DNA of 64,000 nucleotides from Spongilla lacustris. Lineage: Eukaryota > Porifera > Demospongiae > Spongillida > Spongillidae. This document shows positions 12,208 to 23,500 of the stretch, piece by piece. Each line of letters opens with the position of its first letter. Within the stretch, counting starts at the first letter, position 1. The DNA lies in the NCBI GenBank assembly GCA_949361645.1, contig OX442417.1, forward strand, positions 15,160,532 to 15,224,531. Reading direction: 5' to 3'. The notes under the pieces were generated by a model that saw only the letters and a program-made list of their open reading frames with translations, searched no databases and was not told the DNA's origin. The position numbers and the translations under genes were made by a program.

Positions 12208-13774
12208 TGTGCAGTTTGTGATGCTAGTATCACCTTCTGTTACAAACGAATGCACAGCTCCACCACCAGTAGCACTGTTGTTCTGAAATGTGCAGTTTGT
12301 GATGTTAACGTCACCACCTTTAGATAAAGTCAATTCCACAGCTCCACCATAAAAAGCACTATTGTTCTGAAATGTACAGTTTGTAATGATAACATCACCA
12401 CCTGCAATTCCACAACTCAGTGGCGGATACAGGGGGGGGGGGGGGGGGGTCGGTGGTGTCCGGACCCCCTCAGACCCGATGATGAATAAAATTAAGTATC
12501 AATACTATTAATGAATGCAATTAACAACATCCCACGTGATATAGCGTATCATCCGGATGGCAAGCAATCTGTTCACTCACCTCATTCGGCAAGTATCTTG
12601 AGTTACTTTTCCAAGAAAGCAAAAGGTAATTATGTAATGCGCTAAAAGATTTAGGCCTACGCGTACAGGAATCACGCACCCGCCCGATCGCGTTATCTCG
12701 TTATGCCCGGTATACATACTGTACTTTTAAGTTTATGGGTCTTCTATAGTCCCACTGACCAGTTATCACACAGGCCACTTCTTGTATCGAGCCCGAAACG
12801 GACAACAACCATTAGTTCAATCAAATGTGAAATGCGGATAAATACGTTCTGTTCCATTCCACTTCCCCCCAACCATTATATTTGCCGCCATTTTTTAGTC
12901 TTTCGCCCCAGTTTAAGGCTTGATAGATAGTCTGTGTCGCTAAGAGCGGGACCCCCAAAAGCTTCCGCGCTTCGCGCGAGAGGGGGCACACCCCCTCCCG
13001 CACCCTCCCCCTATTGATTATTCATGCAGGACCCCCCCTTTTCCAGATTTCCTGTATCCGCCCCTGCAGCTCCACCTAAAATAGCACTATTGTACTGAAA
13101 TGTGCAGTTTGTAATGCTAGCATCACCTTTTGATCCTTCCAACTCCACAGCACCACCACCGCCACTAGTAGCACTGTTAATTGTTCTGAAAAGTGCAGTT
13201 TGTGATGCTAACATCACCTTTAGAATCAAACAAATGCACAGCTGTTCTTTTTAAATGTGCAGTTTGTGATGCTAACATCACCTTTAGAATCAAGCAAATG
13301 CACAGCACCACCACCACCATCATTAGCATTGTTGTTCTGAAATATGCAGTTTATGATGCTAACATTGCCTGTTGGTCCATCCAACCACATTCTACCACCA
13401 TCACTAAATGCGCAATTTGTGATGCATATGTTGTAGCTTGATTGCGCTTCCATTGAACTGCTTTGAAATGTGCAGTTAGTGATGGAAGTAAAACCCTTGC
13501 ACTGAACTGAACCGAAACACTCTTCCTTCTTCTTCGCAGCGAACTGTGGTGTTTTTCATCGAAGACCCCGTTATCGCAATGTTGCCTTTGTTGGAAATGT
13601 CGCAGGGTGGTCCTGAAGGTATGCGATACACTCCGTCGTCCAACACAACAGTCGTATTGAACTCCAGCGTTCTGTTGCATATGTATAGTCCTGCTGAGGA
13701 ATGGTAGCGGGGAGGTTTTTAATCTATGAATGAACGGATAAAACAAGCACAAATAGCATCGATATATGAACCAT
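12208..13774 (-). pseudogene. Beta-helix/TM family pseudogene, 5' part, with element inserted
   Basis: The start codon at 13774 is followed by a leader like that of the intact genes, but a TAG after about 16 codons and frame changes destroy it. The conserved N-terminal region (LEFNTTVVLDDG, PPCDISN) and several helix rungs (NCTFQ types) follow in shifting frames down to 13067. An element occupies 12418-13066. More rungs continue to 12208. Together with 7040-9868 this is probably one dead gene of about 3.8 kb of coding sequence. Confidence 0.8.
12418..13066. mobile_element. Nonautonomous DNA element with CAGTGGCGGATACAGG ends
   Basis: The left end reads CAGTGGCGGATACAGG followed by a G homopolymer. 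The right end is its inverted form (CCTGTATCCGCCCCTG). The element interrupts helix-rung coding sequence on both sides, which marks it as an insertion of about 649 bp. No transposase is present. Ends of this style resemble hAT-derived MITEs, but a clean 8-bp target duplication is not visible (left CCACAACT, right CAGCTCCA). Confidence 0.75.
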
Positions 13775-13784
13775 CGTCACTTTA

Positions 13785-13860
13785 AATTTTGTTGACCAGA
13801 GACGTAGGAATTAAGGTATTTTAAAAGGGGGTCCGGTGTCACAAGCATGTAGTCTTGCGT
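13785..13860 (-). promoter_or_regulatory. Conserved 5' flank of family genes (putative core promoter)
   Basis: Upstream of the family start codons at 13774, 31881 and near 38768 the same block is kept: CTACGTCTCTGGTCAACA close to the ATG, a TATA-like TTTTAAAATACC about 45 bp upstream, then CACCGGA. Conservation extends only about 80-100 bp, which suits a core promoter and short 5' UTR. No experiment is visible here, so the role is inferred. Confidence 0.5.
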
Positions 13861-14584
13861 AGCTAGCCACCCACACCCTCGCTCTCCGCAAAGCGCATGG
13901 GTAAGTAGGCAATAATTATTTGTGCATCTACGGCCAGCGCCTATGAAAGAGGTGGGGGGGAGGGGGGAGTATCTTGAGCGTTGTTGTTTTCGGCATTAGC
14001 GATGGGAATCGGATTAGTCGCTAGCTGAGCTTTGGCCTTGTACTGGTATAAATATTAATTATCAATCACTGTACTTTTGTTACAATTCTTATTTAACGAG
14101 CGAGCATCATAAATCAGGCAGCGGGGGAACTCCGGGGCCTGGAATGTGGGGGGACCGTTCGGGAGTGACGTACACTTATATAGTTTTAGCGAAAAAACTG
14201 CAACCTTTTGTTTTAATCAGTTCTGAGAAATCGTTCTGTTTTAGACGGGGATCGAGCGGCCGCATGGTGCGCAGAGAGACCGTTAGACTGAGCAGGGCCG
14301 TCGCCGACTCGCCGCCTGTACGGTTCACCGTTGCACGGATAGGGGAGCATTTACAACCCTCTGGGGGCCCGGGCCCTACCACAATTAATGAATTATATTA
14401 TCGCTTAATTACTGCAGTTGTTCTACGCAAAAAGGGTTATACCCCCCCCCCCCCTAGCTGGTTTGGACGAGTGTACCCTTTACCCGGGATGGCGTTTTGC
14501 AATTCAGAATAACCGGACCACTTCTATTACGGCATTGTCTATATGCTGCATGACATACATGTAATATACCGGGGTATAATAGTA
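13861..14584. other. Spacer, nothing recognised
   Basis: The first part resembles the sequence upstream of the copy at 38850-38940 (GCAAAGCGCATG), so it belongs to the duplicated 5' flank. I see no gene in the rest. An open frame at 14144-14512 has no known motif. Confidence 0.4.
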
Positions 14585-15397
14585 ATGGGACAGTTTCCGC
14601 GAAAATGTCACGCTTTTATAACATTAAAATTTTATAAAAATGCTTCTTGTTTAAACCGCTATATCTTCTGAATGCTAAACGCTATAGACTTCCTATTTTC
14701 AACAATTTTTTATCACACCATTTTTCTATACCAAATAACATTTTGGAGTCCATGCCAGTATTGCAACGTTCGATACCCGCCCCGGTTCAAAACCGCCATA
14801 ACTTTAGGTAGGAGTAATCAAATTGCTTCAAATTCGGCTTGTACATACAGAGGTCCTATACCTATCGATTTGTTCTGTTCGTTAATTTTTATGCCATCCG
14901 TTACGAAGATCCAGTTGAACAAAGTACGTCCACTTTTTCCCGCTCGATTCGCGCCAATGATTTTGGCAAATCGCGTCTCGCTCAATGTATGGGGAGGCGG
15001 TGGTTATATCATTGGCGCGAATCGAGCGGGAAAATGTGGACGTAGTTTGTTCAACTGTATCTCCATAACGGATGGCATAAAAATTAACCAATAGTACAAA
15101 TCGATAGGAATAGGACCTCTGTACCTACAACCCGAATTTAAAGCGATTTGATTACTCCTACTTAAAGTTATGGCGGGTTTGAACCCGGTCGGGTATCGAA
15201 AGTTGCAATACTGGCATGGAGCAAGTGCAAGACTCCAAAATGTTATTTGTCATAGAGAAATAGTGTAGTTTAAACTGTTCAAAATAAGAAATCGATATAG
15301 CGTTTAGCTTTCGGAAGATATAGCGATTTAAACAAGAAGCAATTTTATAACATTATAATGTTATAAAAGGGTGACATTTTCGCGGAAACTGTCCCAT
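14585..15397. mobile_element. Foldback element, ATGGGACAGTTTCC family
   Basis: An 813-bp near-palindrome. It begins ATGGGACAGTTTCCGCGAAA and ends with its inverse, TTTCGCGGAAACTGTCCCAT. Arms of about 385 bp pair along their length, for example GAGTAATCAAAT near 14812 with ATTTGATTACTC near 15150, around a short centre near 14990. It has no credible coding sequence. The same family occurs at 26947-28815, with one arm end at 38954. Confidence 0.9.
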
Positions 15398-15461
15398 ATA
15401 TATATTTGCCCCGGGCCCCGGGCTGGCTCTCGGCGGCCCTGTCTACGGCTGGGCTACAAGC

Positions 15462-15642
15462 CATGTATCTCTGCTTCTGTCCATCCAGGCTACTGTGGCT
15501 TGTTCACCATAGCACAGGCAAGAATAGAGCCATTTGGACAGTCACATCAACAGACAGATAGATGCACCAGATATACCATCTTGTACAATGGATTGCACAA
15601 TTATCTTGATCTGTTTACCTCCTCAACTTTATTGCACTAGAT
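15462..15642 (+). pseudogene. Beta-helix/TM family fragment (membrane domain)
   Basis: A 180-bp plus-strand piece corresponding to the region from SLLLSIQATVV to the DLFYLLNYIAL segment of the intact genes, with indels. It stops at an element junction (ATCCGCCCCTG). With its following flank it matches the segment from about 40930. Confidence 0.75.
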
Positions 15643-15778
15643 CCGCCCCTGTCAGTACATGTATCAGCGCTGTAGCTAACAGCGGTACTGTTTCGTGCGG
15701 TTATAATCGCACGCGGTACGCAAAATACACTCATGAATATTTAATGAGTCGTCCGGAAGGGGGGGGCACGTGCCCCCG

Positions 15779-15813
<35 letters not shown>

Positions 15814-15817
15814 ATCC
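15643..15817. mobile_element. Element remnants with GGATCCGCCACTG end and C homopolymer
   Basis: Two right-hand termini of the CAGTGGCGGATCC type are seen, one at about 15643-15655 and one at the end of a C homopolymer near 15782-15817. No matching left ends are visible. The block separates the gene fragment from its duplicated 3' flank. Confidence 0.5.
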
Positions 15818-16390
15818 GCCACTGCTACATTTCTTCCAGAGGAAGTGACTGTAGAGTCAAATGCATGAGGTCTGACTCATCCCAAGACCTTGACCAAGAT
15901 GTCATGCATCAAGACAGCGATGAATCTGATTGTGACCAAAATCACAACTCACTTTCATCAGGACATTGTTCATAAAATCAAACAACCACCACGTACTGCA
16001 ATGCCATTTGAAGCACACTTCGTTCAACCTGATCACGACCTGGTATACTGATGTATTCAGCATGAAATGGCAAATACATGTATAATCTTTGTGCCTTGCT
16101 ACCTTGTCAGATCAACCAGTGGGTATGGTCTAGTGGCTGCTTCAGAATCAGATTGAGGGAGGAGGAAGCATTGGGTGGGGCTGAGGGACTCAGGCTACTA
16201 CTGCATACATTTATCATATAAAAATCTCACACTTGCATGTGTAAACCATAGATTCAGCTGCATAGATTGTCTAAATAATCTATGTGCGAATGACAGAAAA
16301 GTGAATTCGTGTTATACTTATGTATCATAATAATTATAATGATTATATAATTTCAGTTATTATACAGCCGTGAAATTGAAATTGCTTTTA
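15818..16390 (+). repeat. Duplicated 3' flank, matches 41610-42120
   Basis: Shared strings such as GTGACTGTAGAGTCAAATG, AGATCAACCAGTGGGT and TAATCTATGTG occur in the same order and orientation at 41610-42120. This is a segmental duplication that includes the fragment at 15462-15642. Confidence 0.75.
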
Positions 16391-16394
16391 AAAA

Positions 16395-16640
16395 ATAGGT
16401 GGTAGAGAAGGTAATTCAATGGTAATGTTTTGAAAGTTCTTGACTGTAGTGAAAGAGCCATATTCAGTGCCGATGACATGGTGCTCTGAAATAAGAATAT
16501 GTTTTACAGTTATGACGCACGCCTAATCGCTTAATAATGCAACATGTAGTTGCAGTGACCTCGGATTTCTCCTTGGTGTCCTGTCCCTCCATGTGGGTCA
16601 GGATCTCACCCATACATGTATTTGTTTCAAGCACATGGTA
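16395..16640 (-). pseudogene. AP-3 sigma relic (exons 4 and 5)
   Basis: The minus strand retains GEILTHMEGQDTKEKSE from exon 4 (16548-16640) and, past a former intron, a frame-shifted copy of the last exon. The donor conserved at 58 kb is also present here (GAG then GTCACTGC). Exons 1-3 are absent. Confidence 0.8.
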
Positions 16641-16936
16641 GGCTAAATAAAGCATTTGCTACCAAAACACCCACTTTTGCAGGAAGGAGGTCCTAAGCTA
16701 TGTAGGGCCTGTTCACAAGTAGGCATTATTTTAATCAGTTGGACCTCAACATAATCTGCTCTCCTTGATAAGTGTCATTTTCTGAAAGCCATCATTTCTG
16801 TCTTATACCTTATGGTACGCAACTTTTCCTGAAGTTCTAGTTGCTTGGCTACCTCATGTATTAATAACCATTACAAAGTGAAAGTGAACCATAATCATAA
16901 TTTGTTCATTTCTAGGATTCTTAAAAAAGCATCTAG
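16641..16936. other. Spacer, possible short exon relic
   Basis: The minus strand near 16760-16850 reads a charged helix-like peptide (LELQEKLRTIRYKTEMMAF) before a stop. It could be an exon remnant of an unidentified gene. Nothing else is recognised. Confidence 0.25.
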
Positions 16937-16983
<47 letters not shown>

Positions 16984-16986
16984 CAC

Positions 16987-17045
<59 letters not shown>
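16937..17045 (+). repeat. (CA)n microsatellite
   Basis: About 109 bp of almost pure CA dinucleotide repeat with two GC interruptions. Confidence 0.98.
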
Positions 17046-17047
<2 letters not shown>

Positions 17048-17365
17048 AACAAAAGAGTGCCTACAGCTGCCTCCTAATACTTCCATGTAGATTTTTTATT
17101 TTGGGGCAACCTAGTCTTTTCAACATCAGCAGGCATGAACATTTAGCCATAATTTCTTCCAACGGCAACATAGTGTTGATGAATATGTTAGTTGTCTATT
17201 GTCCGATCCATCTCCACAAAGAAATGCTTCACTGTAATGGTATAGTCATGCAATGATCTTTGTGATGGCAGTTGCAAACATTCAGAGTCTCCCAGGCTTC
17301 ATACATGCTCCATTGGACCTGTTTTAAATAGCATGTTATAACTTTATATTTCCTTGTCTTGGCAG
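17046..17365. other. Spacer, nothing recognised
   Basis: No coding motif, repeat or element end is recognised between the microsatellite and the next gene fragment. Confidence 0.4.
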
Positions 17366-17567
17366 GTCCCATTCATTGGTTTCATATGATTGGCCTTCTT
17401 GTGGAGATGTTGGACAGTCTGTTGTGTTCACTGTAGCGTTCAATGATTGGAATGAAAGTGAGGGCAAAGGTGTAAGGGAGGAGGAACAGGGTACACGTCA
17501 CCATGGCAACCACAGATAAAACGGTATGCTTTCCGTGTAGGTATTCCACATTTCCATCATAGAACCA
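17366..17567 (-). pseudogene. Beta-helix/TM family fragment (membrane domain)
   Basis: A minus-strand piece matching the family from the YDGNVEY-HGKHTVLS region to KKANQMKPMN, with a small deletion near 17407. It ends abruptly at both sides. Confidence 0.8.
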
Positions 17568-17627
17568 TTTAAAAACTATTTAAAAAATACCCATGTCATG
17601 CTATAGATAGTATACGTACTAATTTGC

Positions 17628-17786
17628 CTAAAGGAGCCATTCAAGGAAAAATAGTTTACTGCTACTGCATGCATTCACAGAGAACAGACATGTAGATAGT
17701 TTAGAGAACTATCTATGGAACAGAGGATTGAACGGAGGGGGGCCGTACATCTGTCTAAGAATTCCCCACTATATGCAGGGTGCACG
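17628..17786 (+). pseudogene. Beta-helix/TM family fragment (late helix)
   Basis: A plus-strand piece matching the KGAIQGQNGLLLLHG, TFTENRGVNGGAISLS part of the family, with an inserted stretch of about 30 bp and indels. It lies in opposite orientation to the fragment just left of it. Confidence 0.7.
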
Positions 17787-17887
17787 TGTAGGAGGAATAT
17801 CGTTACTTGGAATGTGCGGCTGAGAAATGCATGTGCAGCTTCATAACTTTATCTCTGATGCATGTGGTGACGATGGTACAGATATCG

Positions 17888-18300
17888 ATGCTAAATGTAC
17901 GTACTTGTTGTTTTATCCGTTCTTGGTGGCTATGTGGCTAGTACAGCTGTTATGTCCGACCAAGTCAACGTAAACCTCCCCGCTACCATTCCTCTAGAGG
18001 ACTACCTATGCAACACGACTGTTGTGTTGGGCGAAGGAGAGTATCACATATCTTCAGGACCGCCCTGCGACATTTCCAATGAAGGCAACATTACGATAAC
18101 GGGGTCTTCGATGAACACTGTTCGCTACGAAGGAAAAGGGAGAGTGTTTCGGTTCAGTATAGTACAACAGCTGACCATGGCGGTATACATTTGGAATCAC
18201 TTGAAAACACCATCATCACGAACTGTACATTTCAAAGTAGTTCGATACGGTCACAATCAAGCGATAACATATACATCACAAACTGCATCAGTATTTAATA
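17888..18300 (+). pseudogene. Beta-helix/TM family, N-terminal fragment
   Basis: An open frame from the ATG at 17895 gives a leader (VLVVLSVLGGYVAS), then the conserved N-terminal domain (ATIPLEDYLC, NTTVVLGEGEYHISSGPPC, ISNEGNITITGSS). The frame slips after QQLTMA, where the intact genes read ERMTFINC, and homology ends near 18300 next to a retrotransposon. No helix rungs or membrane domain remain. Confidence 0.85.
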
Positions 18301-18391
18301 CAACAACATACGCTACAAGTACAAATACAATTAGTAACATTTTACTATACTAACTATGACCTACTCACAACTGTTTATTAAAAAACTACGA

Positions 18392-20284
18392 CTAAAAGTC
18401 ACAAGATGTAGTTGGTGAGACACATCTGGCCAAAATTGCCCTGGCATTCTGCCTCATGAGGATGAGGCTAAGGCGACTGTAGATGGTTGATGTAACCTCA
18501 TTTATAGGTTGACATAGCTGGGTGGCCATCTTTTTAGACAGTTTAGTAAGCACATCAATAGATTCATTGCCCCAACCCCCAAACACTTCCACAACCAAAG
18601 GGATGCATGACCATCCTCTAAGGGCACATGCCTCGTTATTTGCAGAGTGCTTGGATTCCTCTCCCATCTCAGCTGCATGACCACAGGTTTGAGCCGCTTC
18701 TTGTAAAAATTGCAAATTTAGCGGATTGATCACCTTTATGTCAAATGCAGCTGGGCGGGAGAGGGACCAGTTTGGCACTAGGATATCTGCTGGTCTAGAT
18801 TGATCCTTAGGAAGAATGCCACTTCCTTTCTCAATTTGTGGGGAAAGGCATGCCTTGTTGCAGAAGTCCGCAATGCAGTCTCTGAGCAGGTTGTGTCTAG
18901 TTATCATATCACCTCCAGAACGGCAAGTAAGCATGTGGTGTTCCCAAGCATCCATGTTGTGATGACAAAGCGGGCATGGAGTGCCATCAGGTGTCAAAGG
19001 AAGGCCAAGCCACCATTTTAGAATGACATGTGCTTCATCAGGCATCAAAGCAAGACCTAACTTTGGTGAAAGCTGCACTTTAAGCCACGCATGAGCTTGT
19101 GGTGCTGAAATAGCATGCAATCTAGCCTTTGTCACAGTGCTGGCAACTGAAAAGAGCGAATTGAAGTCAGCTTCTTCAATGCGAGAGGACAGTGAGTGCT
19201 GGCGAGGTGGAACATCAAGTACACTTTCCACTGAGATGGCATCTGGCTGACTGACCATGGCATTGTAAGCAGCAAGAAGGTGATCCTTTGAAGTTGCAGA
19301 GCAAATGTCTGAAGGTACTGACATGGTTAGAGATGAGATGTATGCAGCAGGAGCGTGGCGATGAAGTGAACACAGACCAAGGCCACCATGGCTCAGGTTA
19401 AATGTGGCCTGCTTAGCTGCTGGAAGTGTTAGTTCAATTGCTGCAGATAATTCAAAGCAATGAAGAACATCATTGTCAAATTGACTAAACACTGCCTCAG
19501 ACATTGGTGAAGGAGGTGTTGACCGTGCTAGGTGGGCCAACTTACAGAAACTAGCACATGACCTCAGAATGGTGACAGCAACTTGAGGGTTGCTCAGTTG
19601 GGGTAGGAGCGACAATAGAAGAAAAGCATCTTTTCTTTTGGACTCAATGTATTGAGCACAATACTCAGCACTCCCAATGGGGACACCTAGCAATTCAAAA
19701 TAAGGACAGGCTGAGCATGGAATGTCAGAAGGGAACATGGAAAGATCTTGGGGACTGAACAATTGACATTTAGATAAATTGATGTGAAGACCAGACGTGT
19801 TACTGTTGGCTTGCAAGATACCTAGAGCTCTGGATAGTGCATCTCTTGGTCCTGCCAGAGCCCCATCATCCAGATACCAGCAATTAAGCAGCAATTCTTT
19901 GCACTGGGGGTCTGCAGAGATTTTGAGAATGATGCAGTGCAGAACAAGTGCAAAAAGAAGAGGGCCCAAAGGGTCTCCTTGTTGGACACCTGATGCTGAT
20001 ATTAACTGACCCATTGGATGCCACAACTTTTGGTGCTGTGAATAGCACCAAGTCACCCATGGAAGAAGCTCAGGGAAGTGGATGGCACACTGGTGGAGGA
20101 CAGCTTCCCGAGACACCAAGTTAAATGCATTGCGCATATCCACTTTTAAGATGGCAAAATCGCCATTATTCCAGTTGTCCTCAATAACTTGCCTGAGCTT
20201 ATGTACAATTTTTTCCGTGCCAGCTGGACAAGCTACTCCATACTGAAAAGGATTGAAGAATTGGGTGGCCTTATCCTTCGTCAA
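18392..20284 (-). mobile_element. Non-LTR retrotransposon ORF, 5'-truncated
   Basis: A 630-codon open frame on the minus strand, with no ATG at its upstream edge, so it is probably cut at the 5' end. It carries reverse transcriptase motifs in order: ILKVDMRNAFN, SGVQQGDPLGPLLFA and the catalytic YLDDG. A C-terminal zinc-finger-like CPLC...HH..TC (around residue 440) follows, then RPADIL...FDIKV (around 495-515), which looks like a PD-(D/E)XK nuclease core. That order suits elements with a restriction-like endonuclease, although the nuclease call is by eye. No stop breaks the frame, so insertion or amplification was recent. It inserted beside the truncated family copy at 17.9 kb. Decayed relatives lie at 55995-56540 and 60690-60880. 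Confidence 0.85.
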
Positions 20285-20502
20285 AATGCAGGCACATTAA
20301 CCCTAAAAATTTGTCATAATCCGGCCGGACTCGGAAATTGTTGAGACTGTGTTTTTTGTGCCAAGGGATATAAAAAAAAAGTTAAGCCTTGGCGCCACGT
20401 TTGAAGTGAAGGGTGGCGAAAACTCCTTACTGGCGAACATACCTCTATACGCGATAACTGGGTTCGATTCCAATACCTCTCTGATCATATAGAGCCGATG
20501 TG

Positions 20503-23500
20503 ATGATGATTCAGATGGTAATTGTTTTATCCGTTCTCGGGAGTTACATGATTGTAATGTCCGATGAGGTCAACCTCACCGCTACCATTCCACCTGGCTA
20601 TGCTCTACAGGACTACCTATGCAGCGGACCGCTCAAGTCCAATACGACTGTTGTGCTGGACGATGGAGAGTATCGCATGTCTTCAGGACCACCCTGCGAC
20701 ATTTCCAATGGAGGCAACATTGCGATAATAGGGTCTTCGATGAAAAACACCACGGTTCGCTGTGAGGGTGAAGGGAGAGTGTTACGATTCATTTCAGTAC
20801 AAAACTTGACCTTGGAGAGAATGACATTCATTAGCTGTGGCATACAACTGGTATCGATCGAAAACACTGTTATCGCTAACTGCACATTTCAGAGTAGTTC
20901 AATGGGCCAGGGAGCGATATCGTCACAATCAAGTACCAACATAGACATAACCAGTTGTGTATTTCAGAACAGTGCTACAGATGGTGGTGGTGCTGTGATG
21001 TTGGATGAATCAAAAGGAAATGTTAATATCACAAACTGCATATTTCAGAACAACAGTGCTGGTTATGGTGGTGGAGCTGTGTGGTTATTTGAATCAACAG
21101 GTGATGTTAGCATCACAAACTGCACATTTCAGAACAACAGTGCTACTTATGGTGGTGCTGTGGCGTTGTACTATGGAACAAATGGCGATGTTAGCATCAC
21201 AAACTGCACATTTCAGAACAACAGTGCTACTAATGGTGGTGGTGTAATGATGTATGGATCAACAGGCGAGGTTAGCATCATAAACTGCACATTTCAAAAC
21301 AACAGTGCTATTCATACCAATGCTGGTTATGGTGGTGCGGTGTTGTTGGATGGGTCAACAGGCAATGTTAGCATCACAAACTGCACATTTCAGAACAACA
21401 GTGCTTATGGTGGCGGTGGTGCTGTGAGGTTGTATGAACCAAAAGGCGATATTAGCATCACAGAATGCACATTTCAGGACAACAGTGCTACTTCTTATGG
21501 TGGTGGTGTGAGGTTGGATGGATCAAATGGCAGCATTAGCATCACTAACTGCACATTTCAGGACAACAGTGCTAATAATGGTGTCGGTGGTGCTGTGATG
21601 TTGTATGAATCAACAGGCGATATTAGCATCACAGAATGCACATTTCAGGACAACAGTGCTAATGTTGGTGGTGCTGTGAGGTTGTATGAATCAACAGGTG
21701 ATATTAGCATCACAGAATGCACATTTCAGGACAACAGTGCTAATGTTGGTGGTGCTGTGTGGTTGTTGTATGGATCAACAGGTGATATTAGCATCACAGA
21801 ATGCACATTTCAGGACAACAGTGCTTATAGTGGTGGTGCTATGATGTTGTATGCACCAATAGGTGATGTTAGCATCATAAACTGCTCATTTCAGAATAAC
21901 AGTGCTACTTTGTATGGTGGTGGTGGAGCTATGTATTTGCATGGACCAACAGCTGATGTTAGCATCATGAACTGCTCATTTCAGAACAACAGTGCTTATG
22001 ATGGTGATGGTGGTGCTGTGTTTTTGGATGGAGCAACAAGCAATGTTAGCGTCACATACTGCACATTTCAGAACAACAGTGCTTTATATGGTGGTGGTGT
22101 GTGGCTGGGTGGATCAACAGGCAACGTTAGCATCACAAACTGCACATTCCATAACAACAGTGCTACTTATGGAGGTGGTGTGTGGCTGGGTGGATCAACA
22201 GGAAATGTTGACATCACAAACTGTACATTTCATAACAACAGGGCTATACTTGGTGGTGCTATGTGGCTGGATGGATCAATGGGCAATGGAGGAGCTATTT
22301 CCATCCTTTCAGCTCATGCAATAATCATTTATAACTCAGCATTTACTAACAACACTGCAGTCACTGGTGCCGCAGTCCATGCTCAAAATAGTATTAATTC
22401 TCAGGGCGAGCCATTAGGTCACCTGCTACTCCAGGATGTGGCTATTAAAGATAACCACTGCTCTAGGGGAGGGGCTATTTACTTTGATGGAATGAAGGTG
22501 GACATCTTTGGAAACACCCCCACAGGGAGTCAGTTCTCATCTAACTCTGCCCAAGGAGCAATACGAGGACAAAATGGTTTACTGCTGTTGCATGGTAACA
22601 TCACATTCACAGAGAACAGAGGAGTGAATGGAGGGGCCGTAAGCCTGTCTAACAATGTCCCACTGCAATTCTGTGTGGGGTGTAGAGTGGAATTTTCCAG
22701 AAATGTAGCAACTGGATCAGGTGGTGCTATCTACAATGATGGGGAAAAGAACCAGGCTTTGAGAGGATCCACCTGCATCATACTCTTTATCCATATTTAT
22801 CCAGTACCCTTGCCTCAGCCACAAATGTTCTCCATCACCTTCACTGATAACCATGCACAGCAAAGTGGCCATGCTGTATATGCCACACCCATTTATAACT
22901 GCAATAATAAATGCTTTCAATTCCAAAATGGTATTAATGAATGTACCAATGAACTAAACCTGACCAGTTATTTCACCATTACATCATTACCAGGAGACAG
23001 CAGTGACCTCCAGGTACTCACCTTTCCAACAGATGTGCACTTGTGTGGCTGCAGTGACCCTAAGTTGTGCAATGTCATCAGTCAGAATCTTGGAAAGGCT
23101 ACCACATATCCTGGTGGGACTGTGAGACTTAATGTTACCTCAGTAGGTGATGGAAATAACCTATCACCCAGTGTGGTATACACACAAATTGATACCAGTG
23201 GTATAAACATAACTTTTGGACCACGGCAGGAGGCTCAGTGGATACGAACAGTATGTGGTACAATAGAGTACCAAATATATGGAGCAGAAATGGCTTTGGC
23301 TAAACTGCTTCTCACCAATAATCCTAATAATCCTCCAACCGTTATTGAGGTGGAGCTGTTACCATGTGAGCCAGGGTTCACACTGATGTCAGACTCTTCT
23401 ACTGGTCAGAAAATGTGTGACTGTTCACTGTTCTTCACATCATTAGGAGTGGTCTGTGATACAGCAGATGGTACTGTGACCAGAAATAAAAATAACTGGA

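Noticed and set aside
9861..12215. 8-bp direct repeat TGTGCAGT as proof of a hAT insertion
   Set aside because: The octamer is part of the helix-rung repeat and would occur at both edges anyway; no terminal inverted repeats were seen.
16845..17048. Open frames of His-Thr and Val-Cys repeats
   Set aside because: Translation of the CA microsatellite.
20440..20490. tRNA-like B box (GGTTCGATTCC)
   Set aside because: No A box at the right distance, and the T stem and acceptor stem do not pair; taken as chance.
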